DNA of 33,325 bases from Bradyrhizobium vignae (GTDB lineage Bacteria > Pseudomonadota > Alphaproteobacteria > Rhizobiales > Xanthobacteraceae): assembly GCF_004114425.1 (NCBI RefSeq), contig NZ_RDQF01000072.1, positions 1-33,325 of the forward strand, read 5' to 3'. A program made the position numbers and the translations under genes. How positions within the stretch are numbered: position 1 is the first letter of the stretch; each line of letters starts with the position of its first letter. The notes beneath the pieces are model-generated. The model was given only the letters and a program-made list of their open reading frames with translations. It searched no databases and was not told the origin of the DNA. Shown here piece by piece: positions 15,293 through 24,707 of this stretch.

Positions 15293-15898
15293 ATGGATTT
15301 CGGTGGGGGCGCCAAGAGAGATATTGCCGTCCATGAGGCCGGCCATGCCGTTGCCCGCGTTCTGTCGATAGGTCGCGTAGGCATCACCAATGAAAACGCG
15401 ATCCGGTGGATCGAAATGGAGGAGGGCACTCCACACTGCTCCGTGTTCGAGCTGCCCCTTAATATGCCCGGGCTTAAGGAGTTCGGGGAGCGCGAAGGCA
15501 TCAGGGAAGGCACCCGGTGGACGGTGGAGCAATGGCGCAAGCTATTTTCGTATATGGGCATCGATCCACTGGAATGGGCGAGCGTGCGAGTTTTTGAGCT
15601 TACTGCCGGGGCGGCGGCACAAGCAAAATTTATAGACGCTTCCTTTCATTTGGTTTGGCATGATTACGGGTGCAGCGATGACCGTCAGAACGTCATCGAG
15701 ACTTGTCAAAGGACCGGCTTGAACGGATCAGAGGCAACAAGACTCTTCGCAGAGCAAGCTGAACAAGCATGCATCGCAATGGATAACACCGACGTGTGGC
15801 GCGCGGTGCTAGCTTTAGCCGAACGATTGCCAACCACCGGCCGAATGCCGGGCAGCACGGTTATTTCGATCGTTCAAAATGCATTGCGGGCCTTGTGA
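15293..15898 (+). CDS. HEAGH-motif metallopeptidase-like protein, 201 aa
   Basis: A good ribosome site (GGAGGCGAG) precedes the ATG at 15293. The N-terminus has AVHEAGHAVARVLS, the HExxH zinc-binding helix in the form (HEAGHA) used by M41/FtsH-type peptidases; the two His and the Glu are at residues 14, 15 and 18. The remaining 170 residues are mainly helical with no AAA domain, so this is a stand-alone zincin-like protein. A third zinc ligand is not obvious; D and H residues around 124-128 (HLVWHDYG) are candidates. It is divergent from the broken nuclease and 300 bp upstream of the unknown protein of the AddAB-like set. A protease acting on a defence partner is a possibility, not shown. Confidence 0.65.
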   Translation: MDFGGGAKRDIAVHEAGHAVARVLSIGRVGITNENAIRWIEMEEGTPHCSVFELPLNMPGLKEFGEREGIREGTRWTVEQWRKLFSYMGIDPLEWASVRVFELTAGAAAQAKFIDASFHLVWHDYGCSDDRQNVIETCQRTGLNGSEATRLFAEQAEQACIAMDNTDVWRAVLALAERLPTTGRMPGSTVISIVQNALRAL

Positions 15899-16199
15899 GG
15901 AGGGCGCATCCCAAGGCAATCCTACTGGCAACTAATGCCTTCTTTGGCCCTTCGCAAATTGCCGCACTTGCTCGAATCGGACGAACGAAAGATCGCGGGA
16001 CAATTCACGCTAGTTGTTGAAAATTTCGGCGAACGGCTCTAGATTCGACTCATGCCGCCTTCGTCGGCTAGGCCGCTGCCTTGGCAAAGGACTTTTAGTC
16101 CAACGACTACTCCATCATCAGCTCTCGCGACCGATTCCCCTCTTTCGGCCGATGAGACGAGCAGCGCGTCTTGACCCGGCCGAGATGAAGGACGCTCGC
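15899..16199. other. intergenic region before the AddAB-like set
   Basis: About 300 bp with no convincing gene. The open frame that begins at TTG 16014 runs into the next gene but its first 50 residues are Cys/Arg/Leu-rich and look non-coding. The promoter of the downstream genes should lie here; I see no clear -35/-10 pair. Confidence 0.35.
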
Positions 16200-17306
16200 A
16201 TGTTTTCGACGCTCGAAGGCGCGAAGAAATTCGCCAAGAATCTCAAATCGTTGTTCGACGACAGCGGGATCATTTTTCCGCTTAATCGCTGCCAGAAGGC
16301 CGCCGCGATCGCAGGCGACTTTCGAGATTGGCACGACCTCAGTAGAGCGTTGGCAGGGTCGGATCGACCCGTCGATCCTGGCGCGTTTCGCCGCAGGCTG
16401 ATCACGTTTCTGCCTCAGCCATGCTGGATACCCGTATTGTTCTGGTTGGATGAGGGGAAACTCGAGACAACGGACAGCGGCGGACTTTCGCACAACTACT
16501 ACCGTGCCGTCGTGCCCTACGTGTTTTCGTCGTCTGTCATTCACCGAAGCAAGTCCGCTCTGCTTCGACCCGGCTCCGGTCCGGGACAGCGGTTGCGGGA
16601 ATCGATGGTCGTCTCTCTGTTGCTCGGAGGAAAAGGCAGCAAGAAATTGATCCCGCAGCTCGAGCCGGACACCTTAGCGTTCGTCGTTTCCGGCGACGCG
16701 GCAAGTCTTTTCGGTGTCGATGCGGAGCATCCTCGGTTCGAGAAGGATTTCGCCTCTCTCGTGGCGGCCGGCATATTCGAATACGAAGATGGCATCCTGC
16801 GGGTCCTGCCGGCGGACAAGGACGAGGTCGCTGCGCACGCGGCGAGCGGGTTCACCGACCGCGCACAGTATTTCGCTGGCGTCGGAGGCGACGAGGCAGT
16901 GGAAGCGCTCGCCGTGGCGCTCTCCGCAACTGGAATTGAGCAACCTACGCGTGTAGCGGAAGCCGTCGTCGATAAGGGTTCGGAGACACAAATCACATCG
17001 CCTGGGCCAATCCTCGAACTGTTGTCCAAGCTTGCAGAGGAGGGAGAACTGATTGCCGTTTCCCGCGTTTGGCGTGTGTTTAAAATGATCCATCCCGAGA
17101 GCGCCGACTTACTGCGCGACTCGGTGCCGGCTAAGATTTTGTCACCCTATCTCGCCCGAAACCGCGGGATCGATGCCGGGAGGATGGTCGGGTGGACGTC
17201 GACAAGATCGGAATGGGCAGAAGCGGCGAAGGCCGCCCTGCACGATCCGGCGCACTTTAAGAAGACGGTCGACGAGCTGGCTGGCGCGATAGCGGCGACG
17301 CGTTAG
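16200..17306 (+). CDS. unrecognised protein, first gene of the AddAB-like set, about 368 aa
   Basis: I chose ATG 16200, which has AAGGA 7 bp before it; ATGs at 16152 and 16185 are alternatives. The N-terminus (FSTLEGAKKFAKNLKSLFDD to AIAGDFRDWHDLSRAL) resembles the short helical module ending in G-F-x-D-W-x-x-L seen at the N-terminus of various uncharacterised proteins. The middle has a strand-rich part (YYRAVVPYVFSSSVIHRSKS) and a likely winged-helix segment. The C-terminus (LSKLAEEGELIAVSRVWRVF onward) is helical. No catalytic motif stands out. It is followed after 85 bp, including a hairpin, by the AddB-like and AddA-like genes on the same strand. I infer a regulator, loader or sensor for the helicase-nuclease. 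Confidence 0.7.
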   Translation: MFSTLEGAKKFAKNLKSLFDDSGIIFPLNRCQKAAAIAGDFRDWHDLSRALAGSDRPVDPGAFRRRLITFLPQPCWIPVLFWLDEGKLETTDSGGLSHNYYRAVVPYVFSSSVIHRSKSALLRPGSGPGQRLRESMVVSLLLGGKGSKKLIPQLEPDTLAFVVSGDAASLFGVDAEHPRFEKDFASLVAAGIFEYEDGILRVLPADKDEVAAHAASGFTDRAQYFAGVGGDEAVEALAVALSATGIEQPTRVAEAVVDKGSETQITSPGPILELLSKLAEEGELIAVSRVWRVFKMIHPESADLLRDSVPAKILSPYLARNRGIDAGRMVGWTSTRSEWAEAAKAALHDPAHFKKTVDELAGAIAATR

Positions 17307-17344
17307 AGGGCGGGAATTGCATCCCCCTTAAGATTCGCGATTTC

Positions 17345-17367
17345 GGCAGCGATCGGGTATCGCTGCC
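17345..17367 (+). promoter_or_regulatory. perfect 9-bp hairpin before the AddB-like gene
   Basis: GGCAGCGAT-CGGGT-ATCGCTGCC forms a 9-bp perfect stem with a 5-base loop, 25 bp before the ATG at 17392. There is no T-run after it, so it is not a classic terminator. It could set the ratio of the first gene to the AddAB-like pair, by partial termination or RNA processing, or be a protein-binding site. Confidence 0.5.
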
Positions 17368-17391
17368 TTCAGTCCGGCGATAGGGCGCGAA

Positions 17392-20004
17392 ATGCTGATC
17401 CATACTGTAGTCGTCGATGGGCCTTTAGCGCTGCGAATGCGGCGCCTCGATGCGGCTCGCGAAGGAGCCACGGGTCGGCAGGTCCTGACGCTGCCGCTTC
17501 TCGCCGCACGCCTTGCCGGTGGCTTCGTTTCGCCAGCCTCGCACGAGGCCTTGTACCTGGCTATCAGGCAGGCGCTCGAGGCGGGCGGATACGAGGACAT
17601 TGGCAAGGTTTCCGAACTGCCGGGGATGCCCGCGGCTGCGCTATCGGCGCTCCGGGACTGGTGGGACATGGAGGCCCCGGCTTCTTTGCCCGACAATGCC
17701 CGCCTTAGGGACTTTGTGTTGCTCGAACGCCGCGTTCGAGAGGAACTGCCGTCTGGAATGCTGACGCCTCCCGATTTGGTCAAAGCTGCCTTGGCGCGAC
17801 TTCGTTTCGCTCCCAAAGTACTCGGCGCCGTCACTATTCAAGACGTCGCCAATATCCAGGCCGTTTGGTATCCGCTCATCCAAGCGCTCTGCGATGTCGT
17901 GCCGGTGCGATGGATTGCATCGCAGCACAGCCGGCGCGACTGGTTCTCTGGGGACACCCAAACGCGTCCATCCGGCACAGCATTGCTTGGCTCCGCAGAT
18001 CTCTGTGCCGATCCGCGAAACGAAGTGCGGGAATCATTGCGTTGGGCGCGCGCGCTTGTGGCAGACGGAAAAGCCGCTCCCCACGAGGTCGCCATTTCGG
18101 CTGCCTCGCCGTCGGCTTGGGACGATGCGTTTCTGGTTCTCTCGCGCGAGGCAGGGATGCCCGTCCATTTCACGCACGGCATTCCGGCGCTGGCGACCCG
18201 TGAAGGGCAGGCCTGCGCTGCACTCGCGGACATCCTGCTACGCGGGCTGTCTCAGGAACGCGTGAGGCTCCTATTTGCCCGGCTGCCGCGCGGCCCAGCC
18301 AAGGATAACTTGCCCAGCGACTGGGCTAAAGGCTTGCGACGAAGCGCGGCGCTGACCAGTCCGACGCTTTGGCGGCATGCTCTGGAGCAAACTCGAGACG
18401 AACGGGCAAATGGTGACCTTGCGGAACGGATCTTGTTGCCGATTCTCGAAGACTTGGCCGGCGGGATTGCGTTGGCAGAGGGAGTAGGTCGCCGTCTTTT
18501 GAAGGGGCAGGCGCTGAGCCTGTGGCGGGATGCTTTGCGCATCGCGCCCCCGCAGGCAATCGAGCTCTCCTTGCAGGCTCTTCGCGTTGCCGACGGACGC
18601 GAGCCGGGAAATTCTATCGCGTGGGGACCCGCCCGTCACGTGGCCGCGGCCCCGCGCGCACATGTTCGCCTCGTCGGGCTGGATGCGAACGCGTGGCCCA
18701 GACGGTCGAACGAGAACCCGTTGCTACCGCAACACCTGCTTGGGCAATTACGACTTCCGTCCGCCGAAGCAGCAGAAACGGACCGGATGATGCATGACAT
18801 CATCGTCGGCCAATCGACCAACTACTCGCTGTCACGTGCCTATAGGAGTGCGACTGGATCGCTGCAAGCAGCCAGCACATTGTGGCCGAGAAAAGCAGAG
18901 CGCGTCGTCGGGCGGAGCGCGATACCCCCGCATGCTTTTAGCGAAAGCGATCGGCTCTACGCCCGGCCCGTCGACGCGGGCAAAGATCCCCAAGTGCGCG
19001 CAAGTCGTGCCTGTTGGCGCGCATGGTGGGATGGTGAGCAACACACGGCTAATGACGGGAAGGTTCGTGCCAACCACCCGCTGGTTGTCGATGCCCTTGC
19101 CGAAATCCAATCCACGACCTCTCTTCATCGCCTTCTATGCGATCCGTTGGGGTTCGTCTGGGAGTACGTCCTTCACTGGCGCGAGCCGAATCTAGACCCT
19201 CAGCCCTTCGCTCTAAACCATCGCGCTTTCGGCGAGCTCGTTCACGCTCTTATTGCGGGCGTGTTGCGGAATGGCGCGCCAAAAAATACTGATGAGATTG
19301 AGATTGCCCTAGATCGAGAGGCGGCCCGTCTTACCGAAAGCTGGCTAATCACCAGAGCCGTTCCACCGGGACTTCTCTGGCGTCATACAATGGAGATGGC
19401 ACGCGAGAGAGCGCTGCGAGGACTCAAAGATGCAATCGATGAACCGCGAGGCAGGAGCTGGACCGAGCTTTCGTTTGGCGAACCCGACAACGGACCTCAT
19501 CCGTGGACCACACTCTCGCCGGTCCAGATCGGAAAGACCGGAATTGTCTTCCGTGGACGAATTGATCGCCTTGACGAAGACGCGGCACGCGGCGCGGCAG
19601 TCGTCACGGACTATAAAGTTGGGACGGCGCCCGAGCGGAAGAAGCAAGTTGTGTTCGATCGTGGCGCAGAACTCCAGCGTGTCTTTTACGGCCTCGCCGT
19701 GCGGTCTCTCCTTGCTGATGTTCGGAGCGTGAGCTCGCAGCTGACTTATCTAAAGCACGACCCGGCGCGGACGTTAAGCCTCACGAACGAGGAACTTGAG
19801 AAGGCGATTGACCAGGCGGTCGCATTCACGGCCGCAGGCGTTCAGATGCAACGCAATGGCCAAATTGCGCCAGGACCTGCGCCTGTCTTCTTTGATCCGC
19901 TTGCTATCGCCCTGCCAGCCGAGCTCGATTTTTACCGTCGCGTAAAGCGTCGTCTATTTGCTGGAGCGAACAGCGCGCTAGACAAGCTTTGGAGTAGCCC
20001 GTGA
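17392..20004 (+). CDS. AddB-like / RecB-family PD-(D/E)XK nuclease, 870 aa
   Basis: This large protein resembles the AddB subunit of AddAB, the helicase-nuclease that processes DNA double-strand ends, but is shorter than housekeeping AddB (usually near 1,000 aa or more). Residues 1-550 look like an inactivated helicase fold, with no Walker A lysine motif. The C-terminus has a RecB-type nuclease: FGELVHALI with H618, GRIDRLDED with D725, VTDYKVG with D740 and K742, then ELQRVFYGLAV. Cysteines of the AddB iron-sulfur cluster are not evident. The stop overlaps the next start (GTGA, 4 bp), so AddB- and AddA-like subunits are coupled. Its place between an unknown gene and Gabija suggests a mobile defence version rather than the repair enzyme. 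Confidence 0.8.
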   Translation: MLIHTVVVDGPLALRMRRLDAAREGATGRQVLTLPLLAARLAGGFVSPASHEALYLAIRQALEAGGYEDIGKVSELPGMPAAALSALRDWWDMEAPASLPDNARLRDFVLLERRVREELPSGMLTPPDLVKAALARLRFAPKVLGAVTIQDVANIQAVWYPLIQALCDVVPVRWIASQHSRRDWFSGDTQTRPSGTALLGSADLCADPRNEVRESLRWARALVADGKAAPHEVAISAASPSAWDDAFLVLSREAGMPVHFTHGIPALATREGQACAALADILLRGLSQERVRLLFARLPRGPAKDNLPSDWAKGLRRSAALTSPTLWRHALEQTRDERANGDLAERILLPILEDLAGGIALAEGVGRRLLKGQALSLWRDALRIAPPQAIELSLQALRVADGREPGNSIAWGPARHVAAAPRAHVRLVGLDANAWPRRSNENPLLPQHLLGQLRLPSAEAAETDRMMHDIIVGQSTNYSLSRAYRSATGSLQAASTLWPRKAERVVGRSAIPPHAFSESDRLYARPVDAGKDPQVRASRACWRAWWDGEQHTANDGKVRANHPLVVDALAEIQSTTSLHRLLCDPLGFVWEYVLHWREPNLDPQPFALNHRAFGELVHALIAGVLRNGAPKNTDEIEIALDREAARLTESWLITRAVPPGLLWRHTMEMARERALRGLKDAIDEPRGRSWTELSFGEPDNGPHPWTTLSPVQIGKTGIVFRGRIDRLDEDAARGAAVVTDYKVGTAPERKKQVVFDRGAELQRVFYGLAVRSLLADVRSVSSQLTYLKHDPARTLSLTNEELEKAIDQAVAFTAAGVQMQRNGQIAPGPAPVFFDPLAIALPAELDFYRRVKRRLFAGANSALDKLWSSP

Positions 20005-23000
20005 GCGTGCCCGACCTCGATGCCCGCAGACGCGCGCTCACTGATTTTGAGACCAATATGCTGGTCGAGGCTGCGGCTGGCACTGGCAAGACGTCATTGA
20101 TGGCCGCGCGCGTCGCGATGATGATCGCAAGCGGGATTGATCCTTCAAAGATTGCAGCGATCACCTTCACTGAACCGGCGGCGAGCGAGCTGGAGGCGCG
20201 GATACGCTGGACGGTCGAGGAGCTTCGCCACGGAAGGACTCCGCCCGCACTCGCCGGAATTATCTCACTGCCGTTAGACTCAGCAGAGCGCGCGCATCTT
20301 GATGAGGCGGCACCACGCATCGGAGAAATCACTGCCACGACCATCCACGGGTTTTGCCAAGGAATTCTTCGTTCGCACGGGATAGACGTGGGCCTCGATC
20401 CTGGTTCGCGTGTTGTGGACGCGATCATTGCCAATGCACTCTTTGACGAAGTGCTCGCGAATTGGCTGAAGCAGAGGCTGGTCCCTGACGAAACAGACGG
20501 CGGTCCCATCGGTGTCCTCGCCAAGGATGACCCGTTGGGGGTGGTCGAGCGGGTCCGCGAACTTGCCATCCTCCGGCGAGAGCATCGCAGCGCGACCGTG
20601 CCGGCGCCAGATTTCTCAACTCGCCCGGACAAAACTTTCGCGGAAGCCGTCTCTGCATTTGCCCGCTGGCATGTCGCGGGACCAGGAGATCCGTGGACGG
20701 CAAGTCTCATCGTGGATCTTGAACGCCTTTCTTCGTTCTTCGCAGGCGATCACGCCACCGCGGGCTTTTCCGCGTTGTGGCGCCTGACCCAGCCGCCCCG
20801 TATCGGCATGATGCGGCCAAGAAGCATCGACTTGCTGGCTTATGACAGGATGCGCGCTTGGAAGCAGAGTCTTGGTGAGACGGATGGACTGCGTCGCGCT
20901 AATGAGGCGGTCGAACACTTCGAGACGGTTCGCGCTGCGTATCGAACGTTGATTGGCTGCATTGCGCAAGGTCTGGCGCATGAACTGGCTGCGCATCTGA
21001 CCGGGGTGATCGAGGCCTACGACCGGCGCAAGCGAGAGGCGGCCGTTCTCGATTTCGATGACTTGCTACGTCAGGCGCGGGCGCTTGTCTGCGAGAACCC
21101 CGATATTCGCGCTTGGCTCGCTGGCCGGTATGCCTACCTGCTGGTCGATGAATTCCAGGATACTGATCCCGTGCAGGCGGAGATCGTTTTCTGCCTCGCT
21201 GCGCGCTCGCAGCCAGCGACTTGGAGCAGCGCAAGCTTGCGCCCTGGAGCGCTCTTTTTGGTAGGAGACCCCAAACAGGCGATCTATCGCTTTCGCGGTG
21301 CTGACATTGAGTCTTACGCTCTCGCGAAGTCCGTACTTGGAAAGGCCGGCAACGGCTGCGTACTTTCAATCACCGCGAATTTCAGATCCCGGCCGGACGT
21401 CATCACGCACGTCAACCACGTGTTCATCGACGTTCTTGGAAAGGCGGGACAACCGGGTTTCGTCCCGCTCGCACCGGCCCTTACGCTGCCGCCACTGCCT
21501 ATCAGTGCGGCGGCGAAGCTGACGATCGATGTGCCGCGTGATGCCAATGCGGAGGAACAGCGCGAAGCGGAGGCGGAAGCTGTTGCCAGGCTGTGCGCGC
21601 GCCTGATCGGCGCCCTGAAAATCCATCATCCGGATGGAACTGAGCGATACTTGCGCGCAGGCGACATAGCTTTGCTTGCCCCTACACACACCGATCTCTG
21701 GCGTTACGAACGGGCCCTCGAAGCGCAACGCATCGCGGTCGCCTCCCAGGCAGGTCACGCGCTCTTCCGGCGCCAGGAGCTTCAGGACATGCTCGTCCTG
21801 GTTCGTGCGCTGTCGGACCCGCTCGACACTCTGGCTTTCGGCGCGCTCATGCGAGGTCCCGTTGTCGGACTCACCGATGAAGACCTGCTTGATATTACGG
21901 CGGCTCTCTCGCCCGACCAAGATGGACGCCGGCGCTTCCAATTGCGGACCTCAGCGGATGAGGTCGTCAACCCCCTCGCAAAGGATCTTCTGTTGAAGCT
22001 CCAGGCGCTGCATCGCCTTGCCGCCGAACTCACGCCGATGCAGCTCGTCGCTTTCGCAATCGAGCGCCTGAACCTGAGAGTGATCATGGCGGCTCGGCAT
22101 GGCCAGCGCAACGCACGCGCGCTCGCAAACCTCGATGCCATCGTCGAACTCGCCAGACCTTACAATGTTGCCGGGCTGCGCGCGTTCGCGCTCGATCTCC
22201 AGCGCGGATGGCAGAGCAAACGCCGGCATCCGGAAGGGAGAGTCGACGCGTCTGAGGACTCGGTGGAAATCGTCACCATGCACAGCGCAAAGGGGCTGGA
22301 ATGGCCCGTGGTCATCACCGTGAACTCGTCGACGCAGTTCAAGCCCCAGGATCAGTTCGTCTTTAGGCAGTCAGACGATACAATTCACTGGATCGTCGGA
22401 GGGATCGAGCCGCCCGAACTCGCTACCGCCCGTGAAGAGGAGGAATTTCGCGAGGCGCGGCAGCGCGAGCGGCTCTGGTATGTCGCAACGACGCGTGCCC
22501 GAGATCTCTTGGTGATCCCCGAACTGCCTGGTGCTCCCTCGCGATCGTGGTCGCGGGTGATGGATCTGGGGCAAAAGCGACTTTCCGAGATCCGAGCTGA
22601 CGCGTTGCCCGAGCCTGTTATGAGCGCTTCGCAACCCATTGCCAACAATCAGACAGTGGCGGTGTTTACTGCAGAAAGCGAGCGACTGGCCGCCGCTTCA
22701 CCGCCGATCGTATGGGACCGTCCGAGCGACCGCGATGCTGATCGCAGCGCCGACCTTGTTGAGGCATTCGTAGTTGATGCGGCGACCGACGTGACGGCGC
22801 GGATTGTAGGAGCGGGCGCCCTCCGAGGTACGGTCCTGCACAAGCTTATGGAAGAGCTACTCACGGGGGAACTTGAGCAATTTCGTGAAGAGGCCGCCCG
22901 TCGCGCGACCGAGCTGCTTGCTCAACTGCAATCCGATGATCCGACGGATGCCGCAAGGCCCAACGCGATCGAGATGGCCGAGACGGCGCTGAGCACATTG

Positions 23001-23282
23001 GCCCTGCCAGAACTCGCACCCTTCCTGGCGAAACTGGTGCCCGAAGTTCCGCTGTGGGCGGCAAATCCCCCGCGTTTTCTTGCGGGTCGTGCGGATGCTG
23101 CCGCAATCGAGGGAGAGCGCATCACACTCGTCGTCGACTGGAAGTCAGACGTGAATCCCGCGGCGACGACGCACAGTGCGCATGTGGCGCAACTGCGCGA
23201 TTATCTGCGTGTCACAGGTGCCGAGCGGGGTGCGATCGTCTACATGTCGGCGGCGCAAGTGTCTTGGGTCGAACCGCCGTAG
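20001..23282 (+). CDS. AddA-like UvrD/RecB helicase-nuclease, 1093 aa
   Basis: This is a superfamily 1A helicase fused to a C-terminal nuclease, as in AddA/RecB. Helicase motifs in order: I VEAAAGTGKTS (residues 22-32), Ia AITFTEPAASELEAR, II LLVDEFQDTDP (D383, E384), III GDPKQAIYRFRGAD (from 422), V VTMHSAKGLEWPVV (from 758), VI WYVATTRARD. The nuclease has H947 in GTVLHKLME, D1046-W-K1048 in LVVDWKSDV, and QLRDY. The GTG start overlaps the AddB-like stop. Together they should form a heterodimer that unwinds and degrades DNA ends. It ends 6 bp from the convergent gajB end. AddA usually is near 1,150 aa, so the size fits. Confidence 0.85.
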   Translation: MSVPDLDARRRALTDFETNMLVEAAAGTGKTSLMAARVAMMIASGIDPSKIAAITFTEPAASELEARIRWTVEELRHGRTPPALAGIISLPLDSAERAHLDEAAPRIGEITATTIHGFCQGILRSHGIDVGLDPGSRVVDAIIANALFDEVLANWLKQRLVPDETDGGPIGVLAKDDPLGVVERVRELAILRREHRSATVPAPDFSTRPDKTFAEAVSAFARWHVAGPGDPWTASLIVDLERLSSFFAGDHATAGFSALWRLTQPPRIGMMRPRSIDLLAYDRMRAWKQSLGETDGLRRANEAVEHFETVRAAYRTLIGCIAQGLAHELAAHLTGVIEAYDRRKREAAVLDFDDLLRQARALVCENPDIRAWLAGRYAYLLVDEFQDTDPVQAEIVFCLAARSQPATWSSASLRPGALFLVGDPKQAIYRFRGADIESYALAKSVLGKAGNGCVLSITANFRSRPDVITHVNHVFIDVLGKAGQPGFVPLAPALTLPPLPISAAAKLTIDVPRDANAEEQREAEAEAVARLCARLIGALKIHHPDGTERYLRAGDIALLAPTHTDLWRYERALEAQRIAVASQAGHALFRRQELQDMLVLVRALSDPLDTLAFGALMRGPVVGLTDEDLLDITAALSPDQDGRRRFQLRTSADEVVNPLAKDLLLKLQALHRLAAELTPMQLVAFAIERLNLRVIMAARHGQRNARALANLDAIVELARPYNVAGLRAFALDLQRGWQSKRRHPEGRVDASEDSVEIVTMHSAKGLEWPVVITVNSSTQFKPQDQFVFRQSDDTIHWIVGGIEPPELATAREEEEFREARQRERLWYVATTRARDLLVIPELPGAPSRSWSRVMDLGQKRLSEIRADALPEPVMSASQPIANNQTVAVFTAESERLAAASPPIVWDRPSDRDADRSADLVEAFVVDAATDVTARIVGAGALRGTVLHKLMEELLTGELEQFREEAARRATELLAQLQSDDPTDAARPNAIEMAETALSTLALPELAPFLAKLVPEVPLWAANPPRFLAGRADAAAIEGERITLVVDWKSDVNPAATTHSAHVAQLRDYLRVTGAERGAIVYMSAAQVSWVEPP

Positions 23283-23288
23283 CCCAAT

Positions 23289-24707
23289 CTACCAGGGCGG
23301 ATTGAGGATTGGCGACGGCGAGCACACCAAGACCCGGCGCGATCCACGGGTCATCGCGACATAGAGATTGCGTGCGTTGAGAGCGCCGGCATTGAGGACG
23401 ACCGAGATGTCGGCCTCGAGACCTTTCAGGAGCAAGGTGCTTCCGACCGAACGCTTCGCAAGCGGCCGTCCGATGAGCCGCGAGTACTCTCGGATCGTCA
23501 CAGTTGCCTCTCGAAACGATGGCCCCTCCGGTGAGACTGCAAGTTGAAGAGCGCGCTGTGCTGCTGCCAGAACTGCGGGACGGTAGCAGCGAACTCCGCC
23601 GGCGCGGTTGATGGTGGTGAGTAGATCCGCGACATCTGCAAGCGACCGCGAATTGTCAAATCTAACGGCAACTTGCTCGATGGCGGTGAGGACCCGCCCG
23701 AGTTTGCCGGCCTGAGCTGCCGCAACCGACTTGACCAGGTCGTTTGCTGAAAAAGCGCTCATCAAATTTTCTGCAAAGCCGGCAACAACGGAGAGCGCGT
23801 CTGGTCTGGCAAGGTCGAGGGCACTGCCAAACTCCGTGAGGTCGCGCAGGTCCACAGCCTCGACGGTGACGGCTCCTTCGACTTGCCGCGCGAAACGGCG
23901 TTGTCCCCGAGGGTCCGTGCTGTCGCCGATAATCAAAACCTTCGTGTCGCCCGGCGCGGCGACCGAAGCCGCAGCCTGCCGCAAGGCATCGTCCTGGCGG
24001 CCATCAAGCTGAACCCACTGCACACTGCCCGGTGCAGTCCGAAGATCGATAGGTTTACCTGCTGCAAGGTCGGGTCTTATCGATAGCAACCACTGACCCA
24101 GATCGTGCGCGCCTGCGTTGTTCCACCTCCACGGCGTGGTAAGTTCTCCCGCTTTCGGGAAGAACGCTAGTACGTCCTTCTGCCAATCTGCCAACTGATC
24201 GGCGCCGAATCCAAAGATGGCCTGAAAAGGATCCCCGACAATGGCGGTGGCTAGACTCTGAGCTAACCACGTGACCAGGGCGTGCTGGCGGATCGAACAG
24301 TCCTGATACTCATCTACATATAGTTGCGCGAAACTGGCGGCGAGAATGTCATTAAGATGCCCGGCAGCAACGAGGCGCGCTGCAGCGTCACGGATGGCTT
24401 CATAATTCGGCCGGGTGGCTGTTACGATTCGCGGATCGTGCCCGGCTCGCTGAGGAAACGTCGAAATAAGTTTGATCGCGAAGCCGTCGAGGGTTGCAGC
24501 CCGGTAGGCGCTGGGCTTCACAGCTGCTCTATCGAGGCGCGCGCGGAGCGCTGCGACCCCCGCATTAGTGTGTGTCAGCACCAAGATGGGCTTTGGCCCA
24601 TCATGCCTTGCCAGAGCATCGCTGATGAGCTGGGTCTTGCCGCAGCCGGCCGGGGCGACCACCAGCCCACGGCTTATCGTGCGCAGGTCGATTTCAGCGG
24701 CCGCCAT
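23289..24707 (-). CDS. gajB: Gabija helicase GajB, about 472 aa
   Basis: GajB is the UvrD-like helicase subunit of the Gabija anti-phage system; in the known system it forms a complex with the GajA nuclease and is needed for defence. Helicase motifs: I VVAPAGCGKTQ (near residues 16-26), II LYVDEYQDCS (D132, E133), III GDPFQAIFGFGA, and a C-terminal LLKGLEADISVVLN with NLYVAMTRGS. The length fits GajB (about 490 aa). I chose ATG 24707, which overlaps gajA by 14 bp; upstream in-frame ATGs at 24731, 24755 and 24782 would extend it into gajA. The gene order gajA then gajB matches the known operon. Confidence 0.85.
   Translation of the reverse strand: MAAAEIDLRTISRGLVVAPAGCGKTQLISDALARHDGPKPILVLTHTNAGVAALRARLDRAAVKPSAYRAATLDGFAIKLISTFPQRAGHDPRIVTATRPNYEAIRDAAARLVAAGHLNDILAASFAQLYVDEYQDCSIRQHALVTWLAQSLATAIVGDPFQAIFGFGADQLADWQKDVLAFFPKAGELTTPWRWNNAGAHDLGQWLLSIRPDLAAGKPIDLRTAPGSVQWVQLDGRQDDALRQAAASVAAPGDTKVLIIGDSTDPRGQRRFARQVEGAVTVEAVDLRDLTEFGSALDLARPDALSVVAGFAENLMSAFSANDLVKSVAAAQAGKLGRVLTAIEQVAVRFDNSRSLADVADLLTTINRAGGVRCYRPAVLAAAQRALQLAVSPEGPSFREATVTIREYSRLIGRPLAKRSVGSTLLLKGLEADISVVLNAGALNARNLYVAMTRGSRRVLVCSPSPILNPPW

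Noticed and set aside
15899..16199. possible tRNA remnant near CTCTAGATTCGACTC
   Set aside because: A T-loop-like TTCGA is present but the stems do not pair and there is no acceptor strand with CCA.
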